Shown here piece by piece: positions 12,199-24,830 of a stretch of 64,000 bases of DNA; the stretch's first letter is position 1; the number at the start of each line of letters is the position of its first letter. A model generated the notes under the pieces. That model saw only the letters and a list, made by a program, of their open reading frames with translations. It ran no database searches and had not been told where the DNA came from. Both the position numbers and the translations under genes were made by a program. This stretch comes from Numida meleagris (lineage: Eukaryota > Chordata > Aves > Galliformes > Numididae), in the NCBI RefSeq assembly GCF_002078875.1, contig NC_034409.1:106063250-106127249 (forward strand). Direction: 5' to 3'.

Positions 12199-12745
12199 TA
12201 CACTTCCTTATGACACATTCTTTCTTGAACAGGTTTTCAGGTAAATATTAAGATATCCAGCACAGTTTCTAAAGAAGCACTGAGTTGAAGTTTTTGTACG
12301 TATTGTTATATGCAGTGCCTGCAAAACAAGAATGGAAAGAACTAATCAAAACCATGCATACGCTCTAGTTGCCCGACTGATGGACCAACCGTACATTTAA
12401 CTGTTAGCTTCATTGCAGCTTCTATTCTACCTTTCAGATTTCACTGAAAATTTTAAGAGCTTCATGTCTTAGTTGTATCTGAAATTCATCAACATGTTCA
12501 AAACAAAGGGGAAGGATGGAGAGCCTGAGCAGAAGTATGACACGCTGTAATCTATTGCTCTGATTGCTTAGGAACTTGGCCAAAAGTGACTTTCAAAACA
12601 GCAGTCATCTCAGAGGCAGAATTAGTGCATGCAGCATTGATCAAGTTTTGTCAGAACATGTTTTTAGATTTATTTTTTTGTTTTCCTTCTTCCTCCTACT
12701 GTCTTATCTCCTGTGCACAGAAATAAAGATCAAGAAATCCCTTAC
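12199..12745 (+). other. SH3BGR: SH3BGR 3' UTR (inferred)
   Basis: AT-rich non-coding sequence from the stop codon to about 20 bases past AATAAA at 12722-12727. The end point is inferred. Other downstream AATAAA matches (for example near 13580) could give longer transcripts. Confidence 0.5.
12722..12727 (+). terminator. poly(A) signal AATAAA, probable SH3BGR
   Basis: A canonical hexamer 524 bases after the SH3BGR stop codon, in an AT-rich context. It is the first AATAAA on the + strand after the stop that I found. No transcript evidence is available. Confidence 0.5.
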
Positions 12746-15700
12746 TAGGGTAAAACTATTTACCTACAAGAAAGTTGGAATTTCCAGCAGATTTTCCTTT
12801 GTATGATGGGAATCCCTCCCAACAGCAGATGCATAATGTTACATGTTCTTTCTAGTACTGGTGGGATTCTGAGCTAATTCTACTTCTGAAATAACTGCCA
12901 TAGGTTTCAGCAAATGTACTGAAACCCAGTGCCTCAACAGGACAGAAAAGCTATCAGCTCTTCAACACTACCTCTCCCAAATCTGAGTTCCTCTACTTCA
13001 TGGAATTTCATTCAGCTTGTGCTGTCCATTGTTCAGACATGTAAAGTCACGGAAGGAGTACTAAATTCTGCCCTATTTTTCCTTATTTTTGTTCAGGAAG
13101 CACAAGCTGGAGCAGCCCTGCCAAAGGAAAAGCCTCTCTCTTAAGCAAACTGTCACTACCTTTCACGCCTGTGTACATGTGAACGTATAAATACAGAACA
13201 ACAAAGATACCACTGTATCCTACTTCTGGCCTTTATATATATATTTGGTATTACAATTGCTTGTTAAAATGGGTCTTCTTATATCTCATTGCTGATATTT
13301 CAGTTGATCGCTATGTGTTGGAATAGTATTGTCCATGTCCTATCTTAGATTGTAACTTCCTCAGAGCAGGAACCATGTCTTTCTCCATGTTGATGTACTG
13401 CCAAACACACTGCTGCCACTCAGCAGATAACTGCACTTGCACAAGTGGTGTTGTATTCAGAGAAAAAGAAATTCAGAGCTGAAAACTACAAAAAGGCTTC
13501 CTGTATGCAACTTATGTGAGTCACTTCTCCCTCAGCTGGCTTTTGAAAGCGATTGAGATTTCCATTGTACAGCAATTTAAATAAATGCATTTTCTGTCAC
13601 ATCCATTCCTTGTCTGTAAAAGTATTAATTTAACCCTAGATAGCTGCACTAGCATCTGTAAAACTAAGTTTTCTTCATCTTGATGGTTATAGGTTATGTA
13701 AAGGTTTTCACTTTGCCTCCTGCTAATGTTTTTGGTGCTGTGTATACATTTACCTGTGTCCCAAGGGATGTACAAGATACATGAGCATATTCCTTTGTCA
13801 CCAGAGAGGGAGAAGCAGATCAGATGTGATCAGAAGCTCATACCAAAAAAAAGGAGAAAATGAGGCATTCTTCTTCCCCTCTTACCGAGTAGAACTAGGG
13901 TTAACACGTTGTGTAGAATACGGAGAACAATTGTGTTAATTGCATACCTACCTGCCTCTATCACTGGCAGCTTGCCTACAGAAGACTCCAACCACAAGGC
14001 TAAGTGATATTCTTTGAAGGAAAGAGATGTCCCAGCCCCTTCAGAAGAGACTATGTCAATTTTCATAGATACAGGGGCAGGGAGGCAGAGAAAATTAATT
14101 CATATCTGTGCTCTGTGAGATGTTCACTGAGAAGAATGAAGCTTGAATTTCATCCCCTTGTGCAATTACTTGCTAGGAGAGTTATAATAACTGCTTATAG
14201 AAGGGAGAAGATAAAAAATACTTAGTGCCAAAGTAGTCCGTAGCTACACATCCAAAAAAGCTGTAACTTTGTGATTCACTCTGATCAAGGTGCTGGCTTT
14301 TTGAATGGAAATCTCCTGTATTGTGAGTGGGTGAATGAGCAACAACTAAACAACAGGTCAATGGGCAACTTCAGGAAAAAGGAAGCTCATAAGCAGATAT
14401 GACCACCTGAGATGTGTCTGCTGATATCCTTAATCCATTGAATTTTAGCTGCTGGGAATTATGAGCAGAAAAAGTTGCATATAGTGGACAGATTCACATG
14501 CTGCTCCTAACTAGCATTGCCTATTTCCACTTCCAAAGACTAATTACTGGGTTAGGTGAGCTACTGACCTGATACAGTTCTTACGTGCCTGTAGGTAAAA
14601 ACTCTTCCCTGGGAAAATGCTCCCCATCTCGCTGGCAGCCAAATGGAGGTGCCAGGCATTGCTGCAGTAGTTTTGAGCAAAAGGCCACCATACTTTGGGG
14701 AATGTGATAAATGCAATGCAGTGAGAGTGTGTTGACCATTTGTGGTAGCCTCAGTGCACCCCCAGATTGCCTGAGCTTCATGCAGTTGATGGCCCTTGCG
14801 CTCCAATTTTCCCCGGCTGATGAGCATCCTCAGTGCACCAGGCAGGCCACAAGACTTCAGACTTGAAACAAACCCACCAAACCTCGCATATTCAGGAATT
14901 ACTTGTTAAGGCAAAAATATGGCAACCATCTTCTTGAGAGGGTATAATCTGGCAAGCTGGTCAGGGAATGTGAGGAATGCTAAACCTCACATGCAGGAGT
15001 GACGCACTGACCTGCCCACAGCTGGTGGCACGGGACACTCAGTGCCTGGTGACAAAGCCAGTGGGACAGTGTGCGGTCACACTCGCTGAACGGACATCTG
15101 GTGCTTTCTTTGGGATAATACTTTTCAGCATTTACTGATCACCTTTCCTTCCAGACGAAAGGAGGCTGTGAGTATGCAGAGGACAAACTAGCTGAAAGCC
15201 AGCTGCTGCTCCGTAGGAGTGCCCTGTGATTTCAGCCATAACACTAATTCTGCTTGCAAAAGCTTAACACTTTCTGCGGTAATTCATTGCTACTAGGAAA
15301 ATAAATAAGCTTTTCTAACTCCAGCAGGATGAAATGCAGTAGCACAAATATGTGAACTAATTAATTAGATGCATTTGAAAGCATACTGTCTGCATTATTA
15401 TATCGTTGATTTTTCGCTGGGAGAAAACAACCAGAGTTGGCTAACAGAGACTGCAGGTGCACTGCATTTCCCTGTGGATGAAAGACCATTTCTAGTTCAC
15501 CACAGTTACACAAAAAACATCAGGCTGCTTTTGGTGGCACTTTGGCGTGTAAAGTATTTTTCTTGATGACTGATGTTAGAAACTCCTGGCATGCCAAAAC
15601 AAGCTAAAATTAGAAAGGCTTCAAGCTATGTTTCCTACAAGATCCATGTATGTCATAGGGTGGTGGCTGGATGCACTTTAAAAGAACTGATGGTCAAATT

Positions 15701-16867
15701 TAACAGGCTGCTGAAACGTAAAAGAAGAAGGACAAGTATCATCATGAAGTACCTAAGCAGATAGGACGAGTCAATGGCAGTTTTCCAGGAAAATAAGCAT
15801 TAGGGGCTTCAACCTATTGCTAGAAATGGAGAGGGCTGGATATCATGTCCAGTAGGCAATCTGGGCCATATTTTCTCTTGTGTGAGAGCACTTCTGAGCC
15901 ACCAAAATTTGTGAGAAGTTTTATGAGAATGCTCTAAGCAAATTCATTGGAGAGAAATCAAATTATTCAGTAGCTTTGCCAGTACAGCACTAGCCCTCTG
16001 TGTGTGTTTTTGGCGATCTTTCTAGCCACTGTGTCTGTTCACCTGCCTTCCGGCTAATAAGACTTGCTAATTGTCTCCCGTGTGCTGCGAGATTATCAGT
16101 GCGAAAGGAGATAAGCCTACTTATCTGCATCCTTTGACAACCTCAGGAGGCTGGAGATAAACTTGACAAAGAATCTGGGAAGATGAAAATTCAGCATATT
16201 AATTTCTTCAGAAGGCAGACTGAAATTTTATGGTTTGATGTCAAACATTCTGAAGAATGGGGGCTGTTCCTGCAGTTGCAAAGTCATTGTCATGCACACA
16301 GCAAATGAGGAATGGCAATGTTCCTCTGAGACTCTCAGCCTTAGTAAGCTACTGTCTCCATCTTGCTCATGAGGAAATAAGGTGCAGAGGCTGCTTGAAG
16401 TTTTTAATGCCCACAGGTCGAGGATAATCAGTTCCGAATTAGATGTGGATTACGTGGGATGTATCCCACTGCTTCAGAACACAGCATCCATGGTTTTGCA
16501 TGCAGATTGGACTTCCGTCATTAGAAACTGGAGAAAGCCCTGGAGTTCTTAACTCAGGGGACTACAGGTCCCCTGCACTTGTTCTACGGTGACCACAAAT
16601 TCACTGAGGAAAGGTATCATTCTCTATAAGGATGCTTTGCAAAGAATACAGTTGTCACGATAGTATACAGGTGTAAGAAAAGTTGAGTTTTGATACCAGC
16701 CTGTCCAAACCCATTTTTGACCACAGCTGTTCAGTTAACTTCCTTGTGCTTTGCTTTCTCTGTGAAAGAGAAAAACAGAGAAAAAAATCTTATTATAGAA
16801 AATTTATGAGAATAAAATGACAGTATCAGTACACTGATCAGAAAATGAAAGTATAACTGAATCTTAT
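12746..16867. other. intergenic sequence, no gene seen
   Basis: Unique AT-rich sequence between SH3BGR and the first long CR1. ORFs here are short and lack known domains. A cluster of GATA motifs occurs at 16109-16160. Confidence 0.6.
16109..16160. promoter_or_regulatory. GATA-motif cluster (possible enhancer)
   Basis: AGATAAG at 16109-16115, its inverted form CTTATCT at 16120-16126 and AGATAAA at 16155-16161 lie within about 50 bases, in sequence with no repeat signature. Closely spaced inverted GATA sites are typical of GATA-factor bound elements, but such short motifs also occur by chance. Function is inference. Confidence 0.25.
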
Positions 16868-17545
16868 ATAATGGAGCAATGACATCAGTGGACAAAGGAA
16901 GGGCATCTGATATCATCTATCTGGACTTGTGCAAGGCCTTCGACATGGTCCTGTACCACATCCTTATTTCTAAATTAGAGAGATACAGACTTGAAGGGTG
17001 GACTATTTGGTGGACAAGGAATTGGTTGGATGGTCGCAGCCAGAGGGTTGTGGTCAATGGCTCTACATAGGTCCAGGTGGAGGCCGTTAACAAGCAATGT
17101 CCCCCAGGGGTCTATCCTGGGACCAGTATTCTCTAACATCTTTATCAATGACACATACAGTTTGATTGAGTGCACCCTCGGCAAGTTTGCTGATGTCATT
17201 AAAACTGAGTGGTGCAGGTGATACAGCAGAAGGAAGGGATGCCATCCAAAGAGACCTTGATAAATGCAAAAGCTGGACCCATGTGAACCTCGTAAGGTTC
17301 AACAAGACCAAGTGCAAGGTGTTGCATTTGGACTGGAGCAATCCCAAATATGCATACAGGCTGGGAGAAAAAATCCTTGAGAGCAGATCTGCAGAGAAGG
17401 ACTTGGGGGTCCTGGTGGATGAGAAGCTGGACATGAGCCATCAGTGTGTGCTTGCAGCTCAGAAGGCCAACTGTATTCTGGTCTGCATCACAAGAGGAGT
17501 GGCCAGCAAGGAGAGGGAATTGGCCCAGGCTGAGCACCTAAGGCC
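16868..17545 (+). mobile_element. CR1 LINE fragment with reverse-transcriptase relic
   Basis: Translating the + strand gives the CR1 ORF2 order: the '[12 protein letters not shown]' block, '[13 protein letters not shown]', '[10 protein letters not shown]' and then the 'R-F-N-K-T-K-C-K-V-L-H-L' and 'E-K-D-L-G-V-L-V-D-E-K-L-D-M-S' blocks after the palm domain. A stop after N-G-S-T and frame changes break it into separate ORFs, and the catalytic F-A-D-D box is damaged to F-A-D-V. It lacks the CR1 3' end, stopping near 17545. It is a dead copy. Confidence 0.93.
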
Positions 17546-19204
17546 TGTTCTCCTTGGACCAGGTGGACTTCATCGAGAGAAATGTCATTTTCCTGTCAAA
17601 TCCAATTCTCAGCTTACTGGAGAAGCATTTTTTTTCTTTTTGACCTTGAAGCTTTACAGTGTTTCAGCAGTAACCCCCCAGCACCTTCAAGCCCTCAGTA
17701 GGGCAGGGCTGAGCAGCACTGGGGCCATGAGGATGCCTGCTGTTTCTGGCCTTAGCCTTCAGAGCCACCACCTTGTTAAAGTTAGCAGCTCCAGAGCACA
17801 TGACAACAGGCACATGAGTGGCCTTCTCACTTGCTTCCCAGTCTGTATTTCCTTCCCCCACCACCACAGGGATTTTTTCTTTTTGTTGTATTTTAACAAG
17901 TAAGTTACCTACACAATAAGCTCCAAACAAACAAAGCAGACTTGTCCCCTTCCAGCATTCCCTTCCAGAATCCCACTCCAGACCCAGCTGAGAAGCAGCT
18001 GCTGGCCATCCCACGTGAGTGATGCCAGCAATCAGAAATGGAGCATAGTGTGTTAGAGGATTCTTTGCTTTTTGTGTGCTCTGGTACTTTTCCACAAGAG
18101 TTGCAAGGTTACTGGATTTTAATGATGCAGTATGCTGCATTAATGTTGAGTACAGCCAACTTAAATGGGTCTGGTACTGGCGTCCATGTGCTCCTAATTG
18201 GATTATGATGAAAGCTAGAGGCAGTGATGAAAAATGATGCCCAGCCTCTGGACAGCCTGGGGCTGGTTTCAGCGAAGCACCAGTGTGTTCTGTTGCAGAT
18301 GCCTGCATAAGCCGCAGGAAATGGCTCCAGCAGGACTTGGGGACCCAGGCAGCCAAAATCTGCTGCCCAGGAGCAGAGGGGCTGGACAGGATGAGGCTGA
18401 GGTGGCAGCACTCTGCAGGGATCAGTTTTGTGAACTATGCTTAACTGATGCCTGGCACAGGCTGATGAAGCTCAGCCTGGCAGAGGAGCTGGAAGTGCTG
18501 CTTGTGCAGAAAACAGGATGGTGGGCCAGGAAATGACCCTGGAAGGATGCAAGCGAGCAGAAATTTGACAGTATGAAGAAGCAACATCACATGCTTTGCG
18601 GACAAAGAGGAGTTTCTATTGGAATCTGAGTGCCTGTCCTCCTGAGACACTTGTATGAGCCTGTGCGCATGGATTTGTTGTGATGCCTGAGGAGCTGTAA
18701 TGTGCTGCAGCGGTGGCAAGGAGACATGTGAAGAGTGGATGTGTTCAGGAGCTATTTTCAGAAGTGCAGTGCATACCAAGTAATGTTGGATAAGGTTGCA
18801 GCAGGATTTCATTTGGGTACTGGGTGGTGGTTGAGTCCCTGGCCCAAAAGGATGAAATCACACTGAGAGATCAGGGGAAAGCTGCTTCAGATACCTGGGG
18901 CTTGCATGGCCCAGTTTATATGATGATGGAGTGGTAGTTCAGTCCAGAGACATGGTAGATGTTGGGAGTTGTTTTGTAGTCGGGAATAAAGGATGGAGCT
19001 GGAGAAGGAATTTAATGCAGGAGAAAGGGGAAATACAAATGATCAGCAGATGTACATGAAGCATCATGCATTACATATCACAAGGAACTGCATGAGAAAT
19101 AAAGCAAGGAGTGGTATGATAGACTGTATGGCAGTGTGTACTGAACACACAGGACAGGCTGCCTGTGTGCTGAAAAACAGCATGAATATTTCCAGAACTT
19201 AGAA
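17546..19204. other. intergenic sequence, no gene seen
   Basis: Unique sequence between two CR1 copies. Longer ORFs here (for example minus 17664-18356, 230 codons) have no recognisable domain, splice context or conserved motif; I treat them as chance frames. Confidence 0.5.
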
Positions 19205-19693
19205 ATGGCCTTCACTACAAGAAAGACATTGAGGCTCTGGAGCGTGTCCAGAGAAGGGCAGCGGAGCTTTGAGGGGTCTGGAGCCCAAGTCTGATGAGAA
19301 ACAGCTGAGGGAACTGGGGTTGTTCAGTCTGGAGAAGAGGAGGCTCAGGGGAGACCTCATCGCCCTCTACAAACACCTGAAAGGAGGCTGTGGTGAGGTG
19401 GGGATTGGCCTCTTCTCCCATGTAACAGCAACAGGATGAGAGGGAATGGCCTCAAGTTGCACCAGGGGAAGTTTAGGTTGGACATTAGGAAACATTTATT
19501 CTCAGAAAGAGTGGTAAGACAGTGGCACAGGCTGCCCAGGGAGGTGGTGGAGTCACTGTCCCTGGAGGTGTTCAGGAACCATGTAGATGACCACATGGTC
19601 AGTGGGCATGGTGGAGTTGGGCTCACAGTTGGACTAGGTGATCTTAGAGGTCTTTTGCAACCTTACTGATTCCATGATTCCATGATTCTATGA
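19205..19693 (+). mobile_element. CR1 LINE fragment with intact 3' end
   Basis: Blocks in order: 'gagcgtgtccagagaagggcagcgg', 'ctggagaagaggaggctcaggggagacctcatcgc', 'caggctgcccagggaggtggtggagtcactgtccctggaggtgttcaggaacc', and a 3' end with repeated 'attccatgattctatga'. This is the 'agggaggtggtggagtcac' subfamily, different from the copy at 9950. The terminal 8-base unit is repeated at least three times. Confidence 0.93.
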
Positions 19694-21261
19694 AAGGAAG
19701 AAGCAGCTGGTGAGATACAAGCATGGGCAATGAGAGATCTCCTTTATGCTGCTGTATGGCTTTTCCCTGTCTTGGGAGAGTCAATACTCAGCAGGACTTT
19801 GCAAGGTATCGGGGAACTCCCCTTGAGCCTTGAAAGCGTGCTTCAGAGCCTTGTCATTAGTGTTCAAACATCTTGAGGGCCTGGCAGACACCTGATCTCT
19901 GTCGGTGTCAGTGAGTGGGCTTCAGAAACATGCACAGTAATAATCCTGGGTGAGGCTCTGGAGCCCCGCTGGGTTACAGAGGGGCCTGCCTTGTGGCTGT
20001 GAGGTGTCTAACATCCACGCCCAAGGCAAAGGTCAGCAGTTCTTAAAAGATGCACCTCAGGCTGTGTGTTGTGATTCTGATGCCCAATGTAAGAGGAGCA
20101 CAGCATTTGTTCCAGCACCATCTCTTAAAGACCAGTTTCTTACCTCCAAAGCCAATGGTCTGCTCTCTGTTGCTGTATCCAGAACCTGTGAGTACTTGGG
20201 GCTGCCTGGAGCCCTTGTTTTGCATGTCTTGGCTTTGTGGCTTATGGTGGTGCTATGAAAGCTTATTGCCTCATGTGGGGATATTTTGTTGGTGCCGAAG
20301 GAAATAAGGAAGTATAGGGATGCTTGTTGCTTTGTGCAGGGTAGCAATGGAAGGTGTAACAGCTGCCTTGCAAAGTGGGGTGGAAAGTGATAGGAGATGC
20401 TAAGGAAGTAGTTTCATATTGATGTACTAAGTGCAATGCAGAGGATATGGCTTAACATTCAAAATATAGCAGAAAAGCACAGTGTATCACTATTTAAAGT
20501 TGCTGAGCTATCTACATTTAAATGCTCAGCCATTAAAAGTCTTCACAGACATCTAAGAACGTTTATTAGTTTTTTAGTTTTACTTCTTTAACTGCAAGTG
20601 CCTTTTCCTACGGTACCCAGTAGCATGGTTTCACAATTGAATCCAGAAGCACAAGAGCATCACCATGCACTTATCACTTTGGGTAGGATGGAAATAAAGG
20701 CATTCCAGTGTGGTATTTTGGGTGGAAACCTTAAGATACCACTGTCTCTGGTCTTGTGGTTTGATTCTGCAAGCCCCATACCGCTGCTTAAGACTTTTGT
20801 TTCTCTCAGTGCTCCCATGGCCAGAATTACAAGGTTTCTCCATCTGAGCAGCCTCACACCGACAACTTTCCTCTTGCCAACAAGAACTGTTCTGTGCTGC
20901 AGCAGGTGAGGTGGGCAACACTATCACTGGCACATGGAGGGTGGGAAAATGTGAGTTAGACATGCTGAATTACCCTGAAAATTTGAAATATCAGAAGGAA
21001 CTTATATCTTTGGGAGCTGTGGGTGGATGAATGCCCTCGGCAGGCAGAGCTGGGAGCCAGCACCTGGGTGTTAATGGATGGAGCAAAATGTTAAGGGGCT
21101 CTGTTTCACAGTTGTTAACAACAGGACTGCTTCCAGATAAAGAGCTTTTCTCCTTCTTAATTACAATTCCATTTCCTGAATCAAGCAGAAAGAGCAGAAA
21201 GTGGATTAAGTGGGCAAGAGAAGACAGAGCCAGGTCCATTTACTGCTGCTACAGGCTGACA
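19694..21261. other. intergenic sequence, no gene seen
   Basis: Unique sequence without recognised repeats or exons. Several overlapping ORFs near 20050-20350 on both strands have no domain signature. Confidence 0.5.
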
Positions 21262-21455
21262 GCTCTTCTTCTCCTAACTGAACAATCCCAGTTCTCTCAG
21301 CTCAGTTCCCTTCCCATAAGATGTGTGCTCCAGATCCTTCACAGCTCCATTGCCCTTCTCTGGGCATGCTCCAGGGTCCCAGTGTCTTTCTTGTAATGAG
21401 GGGCCCAAAACTGAACACAGCACTTGAGGTGCAGCCTCATCAGGGTTGAGTCCAT
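21262..21455 (-). mobile_element. CR1 LINE fragment (internal)
   Basis: Antisense CR1 blocks: 'ctcctaactgaacaatcccagttctctcag', 'cattgcccttctctgggcatgctccag', 'cttgtaatgaggggcccaaaactgaacacagcacttgaggtgcagcctcatcagg'. It has neither the 3' terminal repeat nor the RT domain. Confidence 0.85.
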
Positions 21456-21967
21456 ACCTAATCCATCTAATGTTTTAGATACAGACTGTTGACAAAGTCT
21501 GGGGCTAGGAGTGGGTCCAGCTGCACTCAGGCTCCTCTAAGCAGGAGTTTAGGAAGCAAGGGATTCCTTCTGAGCCTCAGGACCCAACAGGATGTCTTCC
21601 CCAGTCATCTGACTTACCCCACCCTCCATGCAGTAAATAACAACTCACGCCATCAAGTTTTATTACATTGCATAACCTTTGTCCAATCACTATGCCAGTA
21701 AACTGTTCTGCTGCTTCCCTCTCCCGAGTGAGTCATTTCCATCTGTGACATACCTCTTATCAACAGCAGAGGCTCCAATTGACAACGCAGCATATAAAAA
21801 TGAGGGAGGTATCTGCCACACATCAAGAGAAGGAAGGAGCACTCCACTGCCGTATGAAGGACAGATGCAGTGCACCCCTTGCCCTCCTCACGTTCTGTAA
21901 GAGTCCATCAAGCAAAAAAGAGGGAAAGTTAGAAGCTGTTGATGTAGGAAGCATAAGGCATGAGTGC

Positions 21968-22279
21968 ATAGATTCATAAAGGTTGCAAAAGACCAAAAAG
22001 ATCACCAAGTCCAACCATCAGCCCATGCCTGTGACTGCTCTAGACCATGTCCCTCAGTGCCACATCCACACGGCTCTTGAACATCTCCAGAGACGGTGAC
22101 TGCACCACCTCCCTGGGCAGCCTGTGCCACTGCCTCACCGCTCCTTTTGAGAAGAAATGTTTCCTAATATCCAACTTGAACCTCCCCTGGTGCAAATTGA
22201 GGCCATTCACTCTCATTATTTCGCTGTTACTGGGGAGAAGAGGCCGACTTCCCACCTCGCCACAACCTCCTTTCAGTTA
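21968..22279 (-). mobile_element. CR1 LINE fragment with 3' end
   Basis: Antisense copy starting with a degraded 3' end ('gattcataaaggttgcaaaagacc') and continuing through 'ggtgactgcaccacctccctgggcagcctgtgccactgcctcacc' to 'ccgacttcccacctcgccacaacctcctttcag'. It is the same subfamily as the 19205 copy but in opposite orientation. Confidence 0.93.
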
Positions 22280-24377
22280 GATTACTGGGAGATCATAGGG
22301 AAGATGGATACCTATCAATCTAGCAATAGTTGCCATCATTTATCTGGAAAAAAAAACAATGGAAAAAACGTATAATTTTTTTTAGGTATATATGTCTAAA
22401 TCTCTGTGAATAATACCTCTCTTGGGTAACAGAAAGGGCCAGAGTGCAGCAGAGCAGACCTGCAAATGGTTGGGTGAGAGCAGTGCTGATTAACAAGGTT
22501 TCCCTGAAAAAAGTAGGTGAAAGTTAGCATTTGATTTCAGATGTTTATTTATGTGGCGGTGCTTTGTACACCAGGTCCAGGATATGAAAGAAATAAACAT
22601 TCACCGAATAGCCTTCTTTTCTTTGGAGAAAAACATCTTTCACTTCTCAAAATTCTGCTTTTAACTACACGGGAACATTTCAAAGCAGAATGATGTCAAA
22701 AATGACTTTGTTTATGCTGAGAATTTAGGAGAACATGCCTCTGAATTTCAATCTCTTTGAAGGTAATATTGTGCCAGATTTCCGTTGCATCCTGTTTTAT
22801 ACCAGTGCCGTGTCTGACAGCGCGTTAGCTTGTTGCGTGCAGCTGGATTTGGAGCTCTTTGTTCCAGGTATGTGCTGTAGGAGCTACTTCTGCTGACACT
22901 GCAGTGCCCCTTTGCTTTTTCCAAAGCAGCCTTGGTCTCGAACCAAAACAGCCTCTAACAAAGCACCTGATCTACAGGTGAGCTTCAGGCTCATTGGGCA
23001 AGACCACACACCATGGCTGACTCTAAGTAGCACTCTGCCCCCGAGCTGTCCCTGTTTCTTTAAAAGGCAGAAGGGAGACAAAGAAAAGAATATGGTTGTT
23101 GTTTCTTTCTTCCTTTTTTTTTTTTTTTTTTTTTTTTTAATTTGAAAGCTTTGGTGTGCTTGGTTTTAATTCAAATGAACCTTTTTGTTGACAGCCCTCG
23201 TTTCAAGCCAGATCAAAAATATGCTATTTGGAGTCCTTCCCATCGCCACTTGCTCCCTTGCCAGCCCAGCGCAGGAAGATGATGATAATAAATAAACCAA
23301 AAGGCACATTAAACTTGGTAGCTCAGAGGGACCCATTAGTCAGAGCCACAGACAAAGGGCTGGTTTTCTGGCGCTGCAGTCAAGCTCTACCAAATCCTTC
23401 ATCTTGAGCTGCGTAACAGTGCTCAGATCGATCAGCGCTGAGCAAATTCTTGCAGGAAGATGGGTCAGTGGGGAGGGAACAGAGGCCATGCTGAACCTGC
23501 TTTTCTATCACTGTTTCCCTAAGATCGCATCTTTGCCTGGCTGGCTGACAGGTGTGCATTAACAAGGTGTCACAAGGAGGGAAGGAGAAAAATTGAAGTT
23601 AGACATCCAGCCCATGTACATACCTACCTAGAGATCTGCATTTTTCCTTAGGGTGAGTGTGCCTTGTGAAAAACTGTCTGTTTCCTTGAGCAAGCACTGT
23701 GTTCCTCCTCACAGGACTCCTCTCCTTCACTTTGGGCCTTCTTGATACCTTTTGACAGTGACTGTGTCATATGTGGGATGGAGCTGATCCCAGAGACATG
23801 GCATTTTGGTTTTGGTTTCTGAAGCTGTTCTGTAACTGCTGGGGTGCTGCATGGAAGGTGTCTGCCAGCACGTCTTTGAGGCCAGGAGCCCCACTGTGCC
23901 ATTCACACTGTGTTTCCTGTGCACTGCTGAGATGCTTGAGCCTGCCTCCTGATAACGCTGCTCAGGGGCTCATATCCTGCAGGGATCTGCATCCTGTTTA
24001 CCTCCTGGATGCCTGCAAAGCTGTGGCAGAAGGGAATACCTCCCCAGTCAGGATGGGACCAAAGGCAGATGGTGGGCACACAGAAGTCCATCATGTGGCT
24101 GAGACATTATTTCTGGTGCAGAACAAAATCAAACCCCCCTACATGTGCCTCAGGTCAGGCGGTGTGCCTGGGAACAGAAATTCCTCCCCAGAGGAAAATC
24201 AAGGTCTATGAGGAAAGTACATGTTTCTCCATGTACTTCCTCTGCTTTCGTGAGGAGTGGTGAAAAACTACTTCCTTATTACTGCCAGCCAAAGACCTGG
24301 AGCATGTGATTTGATGATCATCATTGTTGTAAAGCACTGCTCAGCCTGCTGTGAGCCAGCTCTGAGGAAGGGCTCTC
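22280..24377. other. intergenic sequence, no gene seen
   Basis: Unique sequence apart from a poly-T run at 23114-23138. No exon recognised. Confidence 0.5.
23114..23138. repeat. poly-T run (25 bases)
   Basis: An uninterrupted T run after 'gtttctttcttcc'. No adjacent LINE or retropseudogene body was recognised on either side. Confidence 0.9.
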
Positions 24378-24465
24378 AGAATCATAGAATCATAGAATGG
24401 TTTGGGTTGGAATGGACCCTTAAGATCATCTAGTTCCAGCTCCTGGAGCTGTGTGGCACCCCTGA
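24378..24465 (-). mobile_element. short CR1 3'-end fragment
   Basis: Begins with 'agaatcatagaatcatagaatggtttgggttggaa' and goes on to 'gaccct..agatcatctagttccagctcc'. It is a very short 5'-truncated antisense copy about 65 bases from the next one. Confidence 0.9.
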
Positions 24466-24529
24466 ATGTGTCTCTGGAAAAGCTCAGAAGGGAAGAACAG
24501 AAGCACAGCCCAGGATCTTACGGCTAATG

Positions 24530-24830
24530 AGTCATAGAATCACAGAAACATAGAAAGATTTGGGTTGTAAGGGACCTCAAAGCCCACCCAGCCCCAACTC
24601 CTGCCATGGGCAGGGCTGCCCCCACCAGCTTCCCTCTCCCGTCCAACCTGGCCCCACCCATCCAACCCAGCCTTGAGCGCCTCCAGGGGTGGGGCACCAC
24701 AGCTTCTCTGGGCATCTGTGCCAGGGCCTCACCACCCTCTGAGGAAAGAATTCTTTCCTAATATCTAATCTAAATCTTCCCTTTTAGTTTAGAATCGTTA
24801 CTTCTTGTTCTGTCATGAGGAAGCCAATTC
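24530..24830 (-). mobile_element. CR1 LINE fragment with 3' end
   Basis: Starts 'gagtcatagaatcacagaaacatagaaagatttgggttg' and passes through 'aagcccacccagccccaactcctgccatgggcagggctgcc', 'gcctccaggggtggggcaccacagcttctctgggca' and 'aagaattctttcctaatatctaatctaaa'. It is the 'gagaagctgtggtg' subfamily, antisense. The right-hand boundary is approximate. Confidence 0.93.

Noticed and set aside
17166..17903. 245-codon + strand ORF
   Set aside because: Its first part is the CR1 reverse-transcriptase relic and the rest runs on into unrelated sequence after the CR1 ends. It is not a host gene.
17664..18356. 230-codon ORF on the minus strand
   Set aside because: No recognisable domain, compositional bias or splice context. 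Long chance ORFs are expected in a 64 kb window, and the region is intergenic by synteny.
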